A stretch of 64,000 nt of DNA from JANLTP01 sp031363055 (GTDB taxonomy: Bacteria > Pseudomonadota > Gammaproteobacteria > Burkholderiales > Burkholderiaceae_E): the NCBI GenBank assembly GCA_031363055.1, contig JANLTP010000077.1:10141-74140 (forward strand). The letters are read 5' to 3'. Position numbers and translations under genes: made by a program. The notes under the pieces are model-generated. The model ran no database searches. It had not been told where the DNA came from and saw only the letters and a list, made by a program, of their open reading frames with translations. Shown piece by piece: positions 26,656-34,423 of the stretch (positions are counted from its first letter, which is position 1; each line of letters opens with the position of its first letter).

Positions 26656-27201
26656 ATGACAAACATTCGCCTTGCAAGACCCTGCGATGCCCTGCCGATT
26701 TCAATGATGTCGCGAGACACGATTGAAGCCGGCTTGCCCTGGCGTTGGGTGGAAGGCAGAGTGTTACGTTGTATCGCCGACGCCGCGCACAATGTGATCA
26801 TCGCCGATTGGCCAGAAGCGGATTCAGGTAGTGATTCAATCAGCGATTCGAATCGCCTTTCGAATCGTCCATCGAATCGTTCTTTGAATCATTCCTCGAA
26901 CGCCATCGCCGGCTTTGGCATCATGCAGTATCTGGATGATCGTGCGCATTTGTCATTGCTGGCGGTCGATCCGACGCTCGCGCGAAGCGGTGTCGGACGA
27001 GCGCTGCTGGCCTGGTTGCTGCGATGTGCCGAGGTCGCGGGTGCAGCCACCGTCAAGCTCGAACTGAAGTCAAACAATGCCAATGCCTTGGCGTTCTACG
27101 AAGTCGCCGGTTTCCGCGAAATAGCGATTCGCGCGGGAGCTTATTACGGGTTGGCTGATCAGCGCGTGATGGAGCTGCGGTTACGGGATTTGGTATGGTG
27201 A
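26656..27201 (+). CDS. GNAT acetyltransferase (RimI-like) with a repeat-encoded insert
   Basis: The protein has a GNAT core: LSLLAVDPTLARSGVGRALL (acetyl-CoA loop RSGVGRALL), ELKSNNANALAFYEVAGF and ReIAIRAGAYYG. This resembles ribosomal-protein N-acetyltransferase RimI, but the target is unknown. Residues 56-84 are a Ser/Asn/Asp/Arg-rich insert (DSGS DSIS DSNR LSNR PSNR ...) encoded by a 12-bp repeat, lying in the strand pair before the core. The start is the ATG at 26656, or 26647 in the same frame. Confidence 0.85.
   Translation: MTNIRLARPCDALPISMMSRDTIEAGLPWRWVEGRVLRCIADAAHNVIIADWPEADSGSDSISDSNRLSNRPSNRSLNHSSNAIAGFGIMQYLDDRAHLSLLAVDPTLARSGVGRALLAWLLRCAEVAGAATVKLELKSNNANALAFYEVAGFREIAIRAGAYYGLADQRVMELRLRDLVW
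26821..26907 (+). repeat. 12-bp tandem repeat (about seven units) inside the GNAT gene
   Basis: Units start at 26821, 26833, 26845 (GATTC-type) and continue as TCGAATCG-type units at 26848, 26860, 26872, 26884 and 26896. The reading frame is kept because the period is four codons. Confidence 0.9.
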
Positions 27202-27301
27202 GAGCACGATAGGGTGAGATCAAAATAGGACGAGACGGCAATACGGCAATACGTGTTTCAATGTGCATTGATAGCGATATAACTATTTCGAGGAGATTTT
27301 C

Positions 27302-28573
27302 ATGCGTGATCTGAACTTTGTTGTGCCCGTATCGTCGGCGGCCATGACCGTCATGGTGTTGGCGTTGACGGCCGGTTGTGCGCAAACGCCGACGGCGCCG
27401 CTGGCTGCCGTTTCGGGAGCGGCTGGCGTCGCCAGCAAGGCCGAGCCCCCGCCTATGTGGCAGCAGGGCCGGGGCGCCGCGATGGCTAACTCGAGCCTGG
27501 CGCCCTTGGCCGGAAAACTGACCGGTACCGCTGTGGCTGACATTCCGTTGTCGAAACTCAAACTGCCGCCCGGCTTCAAGGCTGAAGTCTGGGCCAGCGG
27601 TTTGCCGGGCGCCCGCGCCATGGCGCTCGGCGATAACGGCAAAATCTACATCGGTACCCGTGGCCTGGGCAGGGTCTACGAGCTGACTGACGCGGCCGGC
27701 GCTCGAACTTCCCGCGTCGTCGTCGACAAGCTGAATCAGCCGGCCGGTGTCGAATTTCGCAATGGTTCGCTGTATGTCATGGCCATCGATAAAGTATTGC
27801 GATTCGATGGTATCGCCGCCAATCCGGGTGTTGCGCCGGTCGATATGACCGCTGCCTTTCAATTGCCCAAGGAACAGCATCACAACTGGAAGTACATTCG
27901 ATTCGGCCCGGACGGCAAGCTCTATGTTCCGTTCGGCGCGCCCTGCAATATCTGCGAGCAGCCAGCCGAATATGCCCAGATTCGTCGCTACAACGCCGAC
28001 GGCTCGGGCATGGAGGTGCTGGCGCGCGGGGTCCGTAATTCAGTGGGCTTTGATTTTCATCCGGTGACCAAGGAGCTCTGGTTCTCGAACCATGGCCGCG
28101 ACTGGATGGGCGATGACACGCCAGACGATACGTTAAATCGCCTGTCGGCGACCGGTTTGAATTTCGGTTTCCCGTACTGCCATGCCGGTACCATCGCCGA
28201 TCCGGATATCAAGAAGGCCGATGCCTGCAATGGCGTGACCAAACCGGTCGCGCTGATGGGGCCCCATGCGGCAGTGATGGGCGTGCAGTTCTACACCGGC
28301 AACATGTTCCCGGCCGAGTACAAGAACGCCGCGCTGGTGGCGCGCAAGGGTTCCTGGAATCGCAATACCAAAAGTGGCTTCGACGTCGTCGCGGTTAGCG
28401 CCAATGCCGATGGTAGCGCAGCCAAGGTGACGCCGTTCATCTCCGGATTTCTCGATTCGTCAACCCAGGCGTTCTGGGGTCGCCCGGCCTACATGATGCA
28501 AATGGCTGATGGCTCGTTGCTGCTTTCCGATGAGCAGCTTGGCGCCATCTATCGCATCAGTTACGCGCGGTAA
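27302..28573 (+). CDS. PQQ-dependent sugar dehydrogenase/sorbosone dehydrogenase-like lipoprotein
   Basis: The 423-residue precursor has a lipobox LTAGC (C26) and a six-bladed beta-propeller of the sorbosone/aldose dehydrogenase family: LPPGFKAEVWASGLPGARAMA, RGVRNSVGFDFHP, ELWFSNHGRDWMGDDTPDDTLN and FGFPYCHAG. It probably oxidises a sugar or aldehyde in the periplasm. The gene for a dihaem cytochrome c begins 11 bases downstream and may accept its electrons. Whether PQQ is bound cannot be told from sequence. Confidence 0.85.
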   Translation: MRDLNFVVPVSSAAMTVMVLALTAGCAQTPTAPLAAVSGAAGVASKAEPPPMWQQGRGAAMANSSLAPLAGKLTGTAVADIPLSKLKLPPGFKAEVWASGLPGARAMALGDNGKIYIGTRGLGRVYELTDAAGARTSRVVVDKLNQPAGVEFRNGSLYVMAIDKVLRFDGIAANPGVAPVDMTAAFQLPKEQHHNWKYIRFGPDGKLYVPFGAPCNICEQPAEYAQIRRYNADGSGMEVLARGVRNSVGFDFHPVTKELWFSNHGRDWMGDDTPDDTLNRLSATGLNFGFPYCHAGTIADPDIKKADACNGVTKPVALMGPHAAVMGVQFYTGNMFPAEYKNAALVARKGSWNRNTKSGFDVVAVSANADGSAAKVTPFISGFLDSSTQAFWGRPAYMMQMADGSLLLSDEQLGAIYRISYAR

Positions 28574-28583
28574 TGCCCGTCTG

Positions 28584-29243
28584 ATGCCCAACTGGTCCGG
28601 CTCCATCGGGCTCGTGTTTCTGGTCGGCATACCAATCGGCGTCGGCAACGCGCAGACGCCTGTGCCGCTCCCGACGACGACTCAGACACCGACTCAGACA
28701 CCGACTCGGACACCGGTGCAGGCGCTGTTGCCGGTGTGTGGCGCCTGCCACGGCGCCGATGGTAATTCCGCGATTCCGGGCACACCTTCGCTGGCTGGCC
28801 AGCCGAGGGTGTTTATCGAGAATCAACTGGTCTTGATCCGCGAAGGCTTGCGCGACGTGCCGGCGATGAAAGGGCTGCTCGAGCGGACCAGTGACGAAGA
28901 TCTGGTGGCGTTGGCCAAAGTTTATGCCGAGTTGCCGGCCAAACCCGCACCCGGTCAACCCGATTCAGGCCAGATTGATCCGGACAAAATCAAACGTGGC
29001 GCCGCACTGTCGAAGGCCAGCTTGTGTGCCTCCTGTCACTCAGTTGACTACGCGGGTCGAGAGCAGATGCCGCGGCTGGCCATGCAACGTGAGGATTTTC
29101 TGCGCGCCAGTCTGAAGGAGTTTCGCGACGGCCCGGCGGCTGGCCGGGATACGAACATGACGGCAACCTTGCGGGGCATGAGCGATCAACAATTGAATGA
29201 CCTCGCGCACTATTTCGCGACCGCCGGTCGGCATCCGAAGTAA
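28584..29243 (+). CDS. Periplasmic dihaem cytochrome c
   Basis: The 219-residue protein has a signal peptide (GSIGLVFLVGIPIGVGNAQ) and two c-haem sites, CGACH at residues 52-56 and CASCH at 148-152, so it is a two-domain cytochrome c553/c4 type. It is a likely electron acceptor of the neighbouring dehydrogenase. Between signal and first domain lies a Thr/Pro/Gln linker (TPTQTPTRTP) encoded by a 12-bp repeat. The ATG at 28584 was chosen as the only start giving a signal peptide. Confidence 0.88.
   Translation: MPNWSGSIGLVFLVGIPIGVGNAQTPVPLPTTTQTPTQTPTRTPVQALLPVCGACHGADGNSAIPGTPSLAGQPRVFIENQLVLIREGLRDVPAMKGLLERTSDEDLVALAKVYAELPAKPAPGQPDSGQIDPDKIKRGAALSKASLCASCHSVDYAGREQMPRLAMQREDFLRASLKEFRDGPAAGRDTNMTATLRGMSDQQLNDLAHYFATAGRHPK
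28671..28718 (+). repeat. 12-bp tandem repeat (four units) in the cytochrome linker
   Basis: Units 28671, 28683, 28695 and 28707; the second and third are identical (CAGACACCGACT) and encode QTPT. Confidence 0.9.
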
Positions 29244-29389
29244 GGCTGTCAGCGTACACCGTATACTTGATCGCATTGAGTCATGCAAATCGTCGGATAT
29301 GTAACTGACGCCATTGACGCCACTGCATTCGACGCTTGACTCGATAACGTCGCTCGGACGGTTCCGGGCGCTTACGTGAAAGACCCGTC

Positions 29390-30592
29390 ATGACCAGCAC
29401 CTCCTCTGCCGATCTCGGCAAGCGTCGCTTCGCACGCATTGATCGACTGCCACCCTACGTCTTTAACATCACTGCCGAACTCAGGCTCGCGGCGCGGCGC
29501 CGTGGCGAAGACATTATCGACATGAGCATGGGTAATCCGGATGGCCCGACGCCACCGCATATTGTCGCCAAGCTCAACGAAGTCGCCATGCGACCTGACA
29601 CCCACGGATACTCGGCCTCGAAGGGTATTCCGAGGCTGAGGCGCGCTATTTCGCACTGGTATCGCGATCGCTACGCGGTCGATATCGATCCCGATACCGA
29701 AGCAATCATGACCATAGGCTCGAAGGAGGGGCTGGCGCATCTGATGCTCGCGACGCTGGATCGCGGCGACACCGTGCTCGTGCCCGATCCCAGTTATCCG
29801 ATTCATATTTACGGCGCCGTCATTGCCGGTGCCGATATCCGATCCGTGCCGCTGGTGCCGGGCGTGGATTTTTTTGCCGAGCTCGAAAAAGCGATTCGCG
29901 GCAGTTATCCGAAGCCGAAAATGATGGTGCTCGGATTTCCGTCGAACCCGACGGCGCAGTGTGTTGAGCTCGATTTCTTCGAACGGGTCATCGCTCTGGC
30001 GCGCAAGCATGATATTTTTGTCGTACATGATCTGGCCTATGCCGATATCGTGTTCGACGATTACCGCGCGCCGTCGATCATGCAGGTGCCCGGAGCCAAG
30101 GATATTGCGGTCGAATTCTTCACACTGTCAAAGAGCTACAACATGGCGGGCTGGCGGATCGGCTTCATGGTGGGCAACCGCGAACTGGTGACAGCGTTGG
30201 CGCGCATCAAGAGTTATCACGACTACGGTACTTTTACGCCACTGCAGGTCGCTGCGATTGCGGCACTCGAAGGACCGCAGCAATGTGTGCGCGAGATTGC
30301 CCTGAATTACCAGCGTCGACGCGACGTCCTGGCCAGAGGGCTCAACGAGTCTGGCTGGGCAGTCAACGTTCCGAAAGCGTCCATGTATATCTGGGCACAG
30401 ATTCCGGCTCAGTACCGGCATCTGGGATCGCTGGAGTTTGCCAAATTACTGCTTGCATCGGCCAAGGTGTCGGTTTCACCCGGTATCGGATTCGGCGATC
30501 ACGGCGACGATCACGTCCGCTTCGCGCTGATCGAAAACGAAGCTCGAATTCGCCAGGCGGTACGGGGAATCAAAGCCATGCTGAAGGCTTGA
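29390..30592 (+). CDS. alaC: Alanine transaminase AlaC-like class I/II aminotransferase
   Basis: The 400-residue PLP enzyme resembles AlaC: RIDRLPPYVFNITAELR, DIIDMSMGNPDGPTP, DTHGYSASKGIPRLR, FGFPSNPT-type motif (VLGFPSNPTAQCVE), HDLAYADI and the PLP lysine in TLSKSYNMAGWRIGFMVG. It makes alanine from pyruvate and glutamate. tag begins two bases after its stop. Confidence 0.9.
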   Translation: MTSTSSADLGKRRFARIDRLPPYVFNITAELRLAARRRGEDIIDMSMGNPDGPTPPHIVAKLNEVAMRPDTHGYSASKGIPRLRRAISHWYRDRYAVDIDPDTEAIMTIGSKEGLAHLMLATLDRGDTVLVPDPSYPIHIYGAVIAGADIRSVPLVPGVDFFAELEKAIRGSYPKPKMMVLGFPSNPTAQCVELDFFERVIALARKHDIFVVHDLAYADIVFDDYRAPSIMQVPGAKDIAVEFFTLSKSYNMAGWRIGFMVGNRELVTALARIKSYHDYGTFTPLQVAAIAALEGPQQCVREIALNYQRRRDVLARGLNESGWAVNVPKASMYIWAQIPAQYRHLGSLEFAKLLLASAKVSVSPGIGFGDHGDDHVRFALIENEARIRQAVRGIKAMLKA

Positions 30593-30594
30593 AC

Positions 30595-31194
30595 ATGCGC
30601 CTCTCACTGATCAAACATGCCGATGGACTGCAGCGCTGCTCGTGGTGCGGAGATGCGCCCGACTACATCGCGTACCACGACAACGAGTGGGGTAGAGCGG
30701 TACACGACGATGTCCGCCTGTATGAAAAGATCACGCTTGAAGGATTCCAGTCGGGACTGAGCTGGCTGACGATTTTGCGCAAGCGCGAGGCGTTTCGAGA
30801 AGCGTTCGCCGGATTTGATTTTTACCGGGTAGCGAACTTCGGAGCTGCGGACGTGTCGCGCCTGTTGGCTAACGCCGGAATCGTCCGGCATCGAGGCAAG
30901 ATCGAAGCGGCGATCAACAACGCGCAACGTGTTTGTGAACTGGTTCAAAAGGAAGGCACGCTGGCCGGGTTCATCTGGCGATACAAACCCGAACCAGCCA
31001 ATCGACCCGCGCGCATAACGCCCGAAGTTGCGATGACCCTGACTCAATCGCCGGAGTCGCTGGCACTATCGAACGCACTGAAGGCGCGCGGCTTCAAGTT
31101 CGTCGGTGCCACCACGATGTATGCGTTCATGCAGTCGATGGGCTTGGTCAATGATCATCTGAGTGGTTGCGCAATGCGCCGTTTGTCGGACTAA
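30595..31194 (+). CDS. tag: DNA-3-methyladenine glycosylase I
   Basis: Tag removes 3-methyladenine from alkylated DNA. The 199-residue protein has the zinc-snap motif start RCSWCGDAPDYIAYHDNEWG, the ITLEGFQSGLSWLTILRKREAF helix-hairpin-helix region, and NDHLSGC at the end. The ATG at 30595 gives the family length. It is 2 bases downstream of alaC and probably co-transcribed. Confidence 0.95.
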   Translation: MRLSLIKHADGLQRCSWCGDAPDYIAYHDNEWGRAVHDDVRLYEKITLEGFQSGLSWLTILRKREAFREAFAGFDFYRVANFGAADVSRLLANAGIVRHRGKIEAAINNAQRVCELVQKEGTLAGFIWRYKPEPANRPARITPEVAMTLTQSPESLALSNALKARGFKFVGATTMYAFMQSMGLVNDHLSGCAMRRLSD

Positions 31195-31290
31195 ATAGCG
31201 CCTCTGTTACCGCAAGCGTTTCATTAATGGGTCTGAGGGACAACAATTATTCACGATTGTGTCGGCTTCTCGTCGACGCTACTGAGGATA

Positions 31291-32937
31291 ATGATGAGCA
31301 GCTCAGGTCCGATTGCGCCGGAATTCGGCGTCACTTCAGGGGTTAACAGCCCGGCGCAAAGCGTTTTCTCGCACCGCGTTACACGCTTCGGCTTGAGCGC
31401 CTGCATCCTGCTTTCGTTAGTCGCCGGATTCTCGCAACTGCCCACCCGCGATACCTGGATGGATGAAGTCTGGTCCATGTTCTTGTCGGACCCGTCAATT
31501 CCGATCGGATCACTGATCTTCGATCGTTGGGCCTACGATATTCACCCGCCATTGTTCATGTGGCTGGCACGCTGCTTCCGATCGCTGGTCGCCGACGAAA
31601 TTCCGGCCGCCCGCATGTTGAACTTGCTTGTGCTGTTACCGGCATTGGCCTATCTGGCCTCGCTTTGGAATCGGGCGCCCGCCATGCGTGCGGTGCTTGC
31701 CCTGTTCGCACCGGTTTTTTGCAGTGGCATGCTCTTCGTGCATTACGCGGCCGAGTTCCGCGTCTACTTCATGCTGATTCTGGTCAGTGCGGTTTATGCC
31801 CTGTCTTCGTATCGGGTCATTGTGACGACGGTCTCGAATCAGCCGATGCCGCCGCTCGATCAAGGGGTCATGATGGCGTCGGCCTTCATGCTGATGAGCC
31901 TGCATGTACTGGCGATGCCGTTCGTGCTGATGCACGCAGGTCTGATCGTGTTGCTGCTGGTGCTGATGCTCGGCATGCAGGGCGCCCAGCCGAAGCTGCT
32001 GAGGCTGCGCGGCTATTGGACCGTCATTGCGATGGCGCTGCTGAGTCTGGCCGGCTTCTATTTGTTCATTGAAGACTTTCAGCAGGGCACGACCGCCGGC
32101 GGATCCTGGATCGCCGCGGTCAGTTTGCCACAGGCGATACTTCGAATTGGCAAATGGGTCTTCAAGATGGCTCCCGGCGTGGTCGCGCTCGGTTTGATTT
32201 TCTGGACGCCGTTCTTGAAACCCAGCCGCATGGCCGCGTCCGTCTCTTCGGCGTCCGGTCCTTCGACGTCCGATCCGGCGATGCGCACGGCACACGAGGC
32301 CGAGCAGCTCTGGTTGTGGTCCATGCTACTGACGCTGGGCGGCTTTGTTGGCATGATGTTGTGTGCGAATCTGAAAACACCGCTGATGGTGGATCGCTAC
32401 TTTGCGGTGATGACCGGCCCCTTGGCTGCCGTGCTGGCGGTACTCGCGGCTCGAGTGTTGCTGAGACTGGCGTCGCCGGTTCAGGCGCTGGTGCTGGCGG
32501 CGGCTATCGCCAACTCGGTAGCCGCCACGGTGTATCACGTCGCCACTGAAAAGACGGTCTGGAACGAGGGCCTTTATTACGCCGAGAGCCTGAACTATGT
32601 GAAGACCCTGAACGTGCGTTGTGATCAGCCGCTGTTGCATGCCACCGATAACCGGTTGCGCTACGCCGTCTACCAGGCTCAGCTCGGCGACTGGGTCGCA
32701 CGTTATCTGGGGCCCCCAACCGGCTTGCAGATGCGTGCCGCCGGACCCGACACGCCGATTCGCGCGACGCCGCAATGTCCGGTCGCACTGTGGCTGCCCT
32801 TTATTTCGAGAGGCGGCGCCGCCGGCATGCTCGACTCGGTGATCAGCGAACACAAACTGGTGCTCGACGGTGTATCGGTTGATCAGTTGGAAATCCAGTT
32901 ACTGGGCTCGACCGCGATCGTGCGGCTCAAGCCTTGA
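31291..32937 (+). CDS. GT-C type membrane glycosyltransferase-like protein
   Basis: The 548-residue protein has many hydrophobic segments and an early acidic motif (TRDTWMDEVWSM) in the first extracytoplasmic loop, followed by DIHPPLFMWLARCFR, the pattern of GT-C/PMT-like enzymes that use polyprenyl-phosphate sugars. The C-terminal domain is soluble. It overlaps the gtrA-like gene by four bases and is followed by a GtrB-like GT2. Together they look like a cassette that adds a sugar to a surface glycan or protein; the acceptor is unknown. Confidence 0.75.
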   Translation: MMSSSGPIAPEFGVTSGVNSPAQSVFSHRVTRFGLSACILLSLVAGFSQLPTRDTWMDEVWSMFLSDPSIPIGSLIFDRWAYDIHPPLFMWLARCFRSLVADEIPAARMLNLLVLLPALAYLASLWNRAPAMRAVLALFAPVFCSGMLFVHYAAEFRVYFMLILVSAVYALSSYRVIVTTVSNQPMPPLDQGVMMASAFMLMSLHVLAMPFVLMHAGLIVLLLVLMLGMQGAQPKLLRLRGYWTVIAMALLSLAGFYLFIEDFQQGTTAGGSWIAAVSLPQAILRIGKWVFKMAPGVVALGLIFWTPFLKPSRMAASVSSASGPSTSDPAMRTAHEAEQLWLWSMLLTLGGFVGMMLCANLKTPLMVDRYFAVMTGPLAAVLAVLAARVLLRLASPVQALVLAAAIANSVAATVYHVATEKTVWNEGLYYAESLNYVKTLNVRCDQPLLHATDNRLRYAVYQAQLGDWVARYLGPPTGLQMRAAGPDTPIRATPQCPVALWLPFISRGGAAGMLDSVISEHKLVLDGVSVDQLEIQLLGSTAIVRLKP

Positions 32938-33350
32938 TCGATTCAAATTTCGATGTCCAACTCAGCATGATTCGATTTGCAATGATCGGCCTCATCTGCA
33001 CCGCGATCCAGTACGGTCTGCTGGCTTTGTTGCACGGCTGGGCGGGCTGGAATGCGGTCGTCGCGTCGGGAATCGGTTACGGCGTCAGCGCCGTGATCTC
33101 GTACTTGCTGAACTATCGATTCAGTTTCGATTCGACGCGCTCGTTAGGGCAGGGCGCCTGGCGTTACGCTGTGGTCGTTGCCTTTGGCTTGTCCACGAAC
33201 TCGGTCTGCCTGGCCGGTTTGATGTCGGCCGGTATGCCGGTCTTGTTCGCGCAGTTGATCACGACCGGTGTGGTGTTCGCGCTCAATTATCAGTTGTCAC
33301 GCAGTTGGGCCTTCAGTAGTTCGTCGAGTTTGTCGCGAGAAAAAATATGA
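32934..33350 (+). CDS. GtrA-like flippase family protein
   Basis: The 138-residue protein has four membrane helices and the GtrA pattern: RFAMIGLICTAIQYGLLALLHG, SYLLNYRFSF and LNYQLSRSWAF. GtrA proteins are thought to flip undecaprenyl-phosphate-linked sugar. The TTG at 32934 overlaps the upstream stop; an ATG at 32967 is the alternative and would remove 11 residues. Its stop overlaps the start of the GT2 gene by four bases. Confidence 0.85.
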   Translation: MIDSNFDVQLSMIRFAMIGLICTAIQYGLLALLHGWAGWNAVVASGIGYGVSAVISYLLNYRFSFDSTRSLGQGAWRYAVVVAFGLSTNSVCLAGLMSAGMPVLFAQLITTGVVFALNYQLSRSWAFSSSSSLSREKI

Positions 33351-34384
33351 AAACACTGTCGATTGTCGTTCCCTGTTACAACGAAGAGGCGGTATTCCCG
33401 GAGACTCGGCGCCGGCTTGCGGAGCTGCTTCGACAGATGCGCGCGGAAGGCTTGATTTCATCAGCCTCGCATGTGTTGTTCGTCGACGATGGCAGCCGCG
33501 ATGCGACCTGGTCGCTGATTGCCGAGGCGAATCGCGATTCGCGCGATTTTCATGGCCTCAAACTGGCCCGAAACGTCGGCCATCAAAGGGCGCTCTACTC
33601 GGGCTTGATGTCGGCCGATGGCGATCTCGTGATCAGCGTTGATGCCGATCTGCAAGACGATTTGAACGTCATGTTCGAGATGGTTCGGTTGGCTGCACAA
33701 GGTAACGAAATTGTCTTCGGCGTGCGCCGCCGGCGCGACAAGGACACCTTCTTCAAACGGTTTACGGCCGAGGGTTACTACAAGTTGCTGGACGCCTTCG
33801 GAGTCGATGTAGTGTTCAATCACGCCGACTACCGACTGATGTCTCGCAAGGCCATCGAGGCGCTGCGCGAGTACCGCGAAGTCAATTTGTTCTTGCGAGG
33901 ACTGGTCACTCAGATCGGTTTCTCGACCAGCAACGTGTTCTACGATCGCGAGGAGCGGTTTGCGGGTGAGTCAAAGTATCCGCTGAGCAAAATGTTGGCG
34001 CTGGCCTGGCAGGGTATTACCTCATTCTCGGCCGTGCCGCTGCGCCTGATTACCATGACGGGCATCACGATCGCGCTGATCAGCCTGAGCTTGAGCGCCT
34101 GGGCCATGTACATCAAGCTGTTCACCCAGACCGCCGTGCCAGGCTGGGCATCGTCGGTCGTGCCGACGTTCTTCCTGGGCGGCGTGCAACTGTTGTGTCT
34201 GGGCGTGGTCGGCGAATATGTGGCCAAGATCTTTCTCGAAACCAAGCGCCGGCCGCACTATCATGTTGATCGTCTGACTTATGCCGACCGGCCCGATCTG
34301 CAGCATCTGCCCGCAACCGCTGCGCAGGTTCAACCTATCGAAGAAACCATCGAGCGATTGCGTACGGCCGAATTGGTGGGTTGA
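33347..34384 (+). CDS. GtrB/DPM1-like family 2 glycosyltransferase
   Basis: The 345-residue protein has a GT2 domain (LSIVVPCYNEEAVFPET, FVDDGSRDATW, ARNVGHQRALYSGL, SVDADLQDD) and two C-terminal membrane helices, as in GtrB and ArnC, which load a sugar from a nucleotide donor onto undecaprenyl phosphate. It completes the three-gene cassette with GtrA and the GT-C protein. It is convergent with the giant oxidase gene, 31 bases away. Confidence 0.9.
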   Translation: MKTLSIVVPCYNEEAVFPETRRRLAELLRQMRAEGLISSASHVLFVDDGSRDATWSLIAEANRDSRDFHGLKLARNVGHQRALYSGLMSADGDLVISVDADLQDDLNVMFEMVRLAAQGNEIVFGVRRRRDKDTFFKRFTAEGYYKLLDAFGVDVVFNHADYRLMSRKAIEALREYREVNLFLRGLVTQIGFSTSNVFYDREERFAGESKYPLSKMLALAWQGITSFSAVPLRLITMTGITIALISLSLSAWAMYIKLFTQTAVPGWASSVVPTFFLGGVQLLCLGVVGEYVAKIFLETKRRPHYHVDRLTYADRPDLQHLPATAAQVQPIEETIERLRTAELVG

Positions 34385-34389
34385 CCGCA

Positions 34390-34423
34390 CCGTCTGTTTT
34401 ATCGAATCGTCTGTTTCATCGTA
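34390..34423. repeat. 17-bp tandem duplication containing the stop of the giant oxidase gene
   Basis: Units 34390-34406 and 34407-34423 share cCGTCTGTTTtATCGaA; the stop at 34416-34418 (minus strand) lies in the second unit. Confidence 0.85.
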
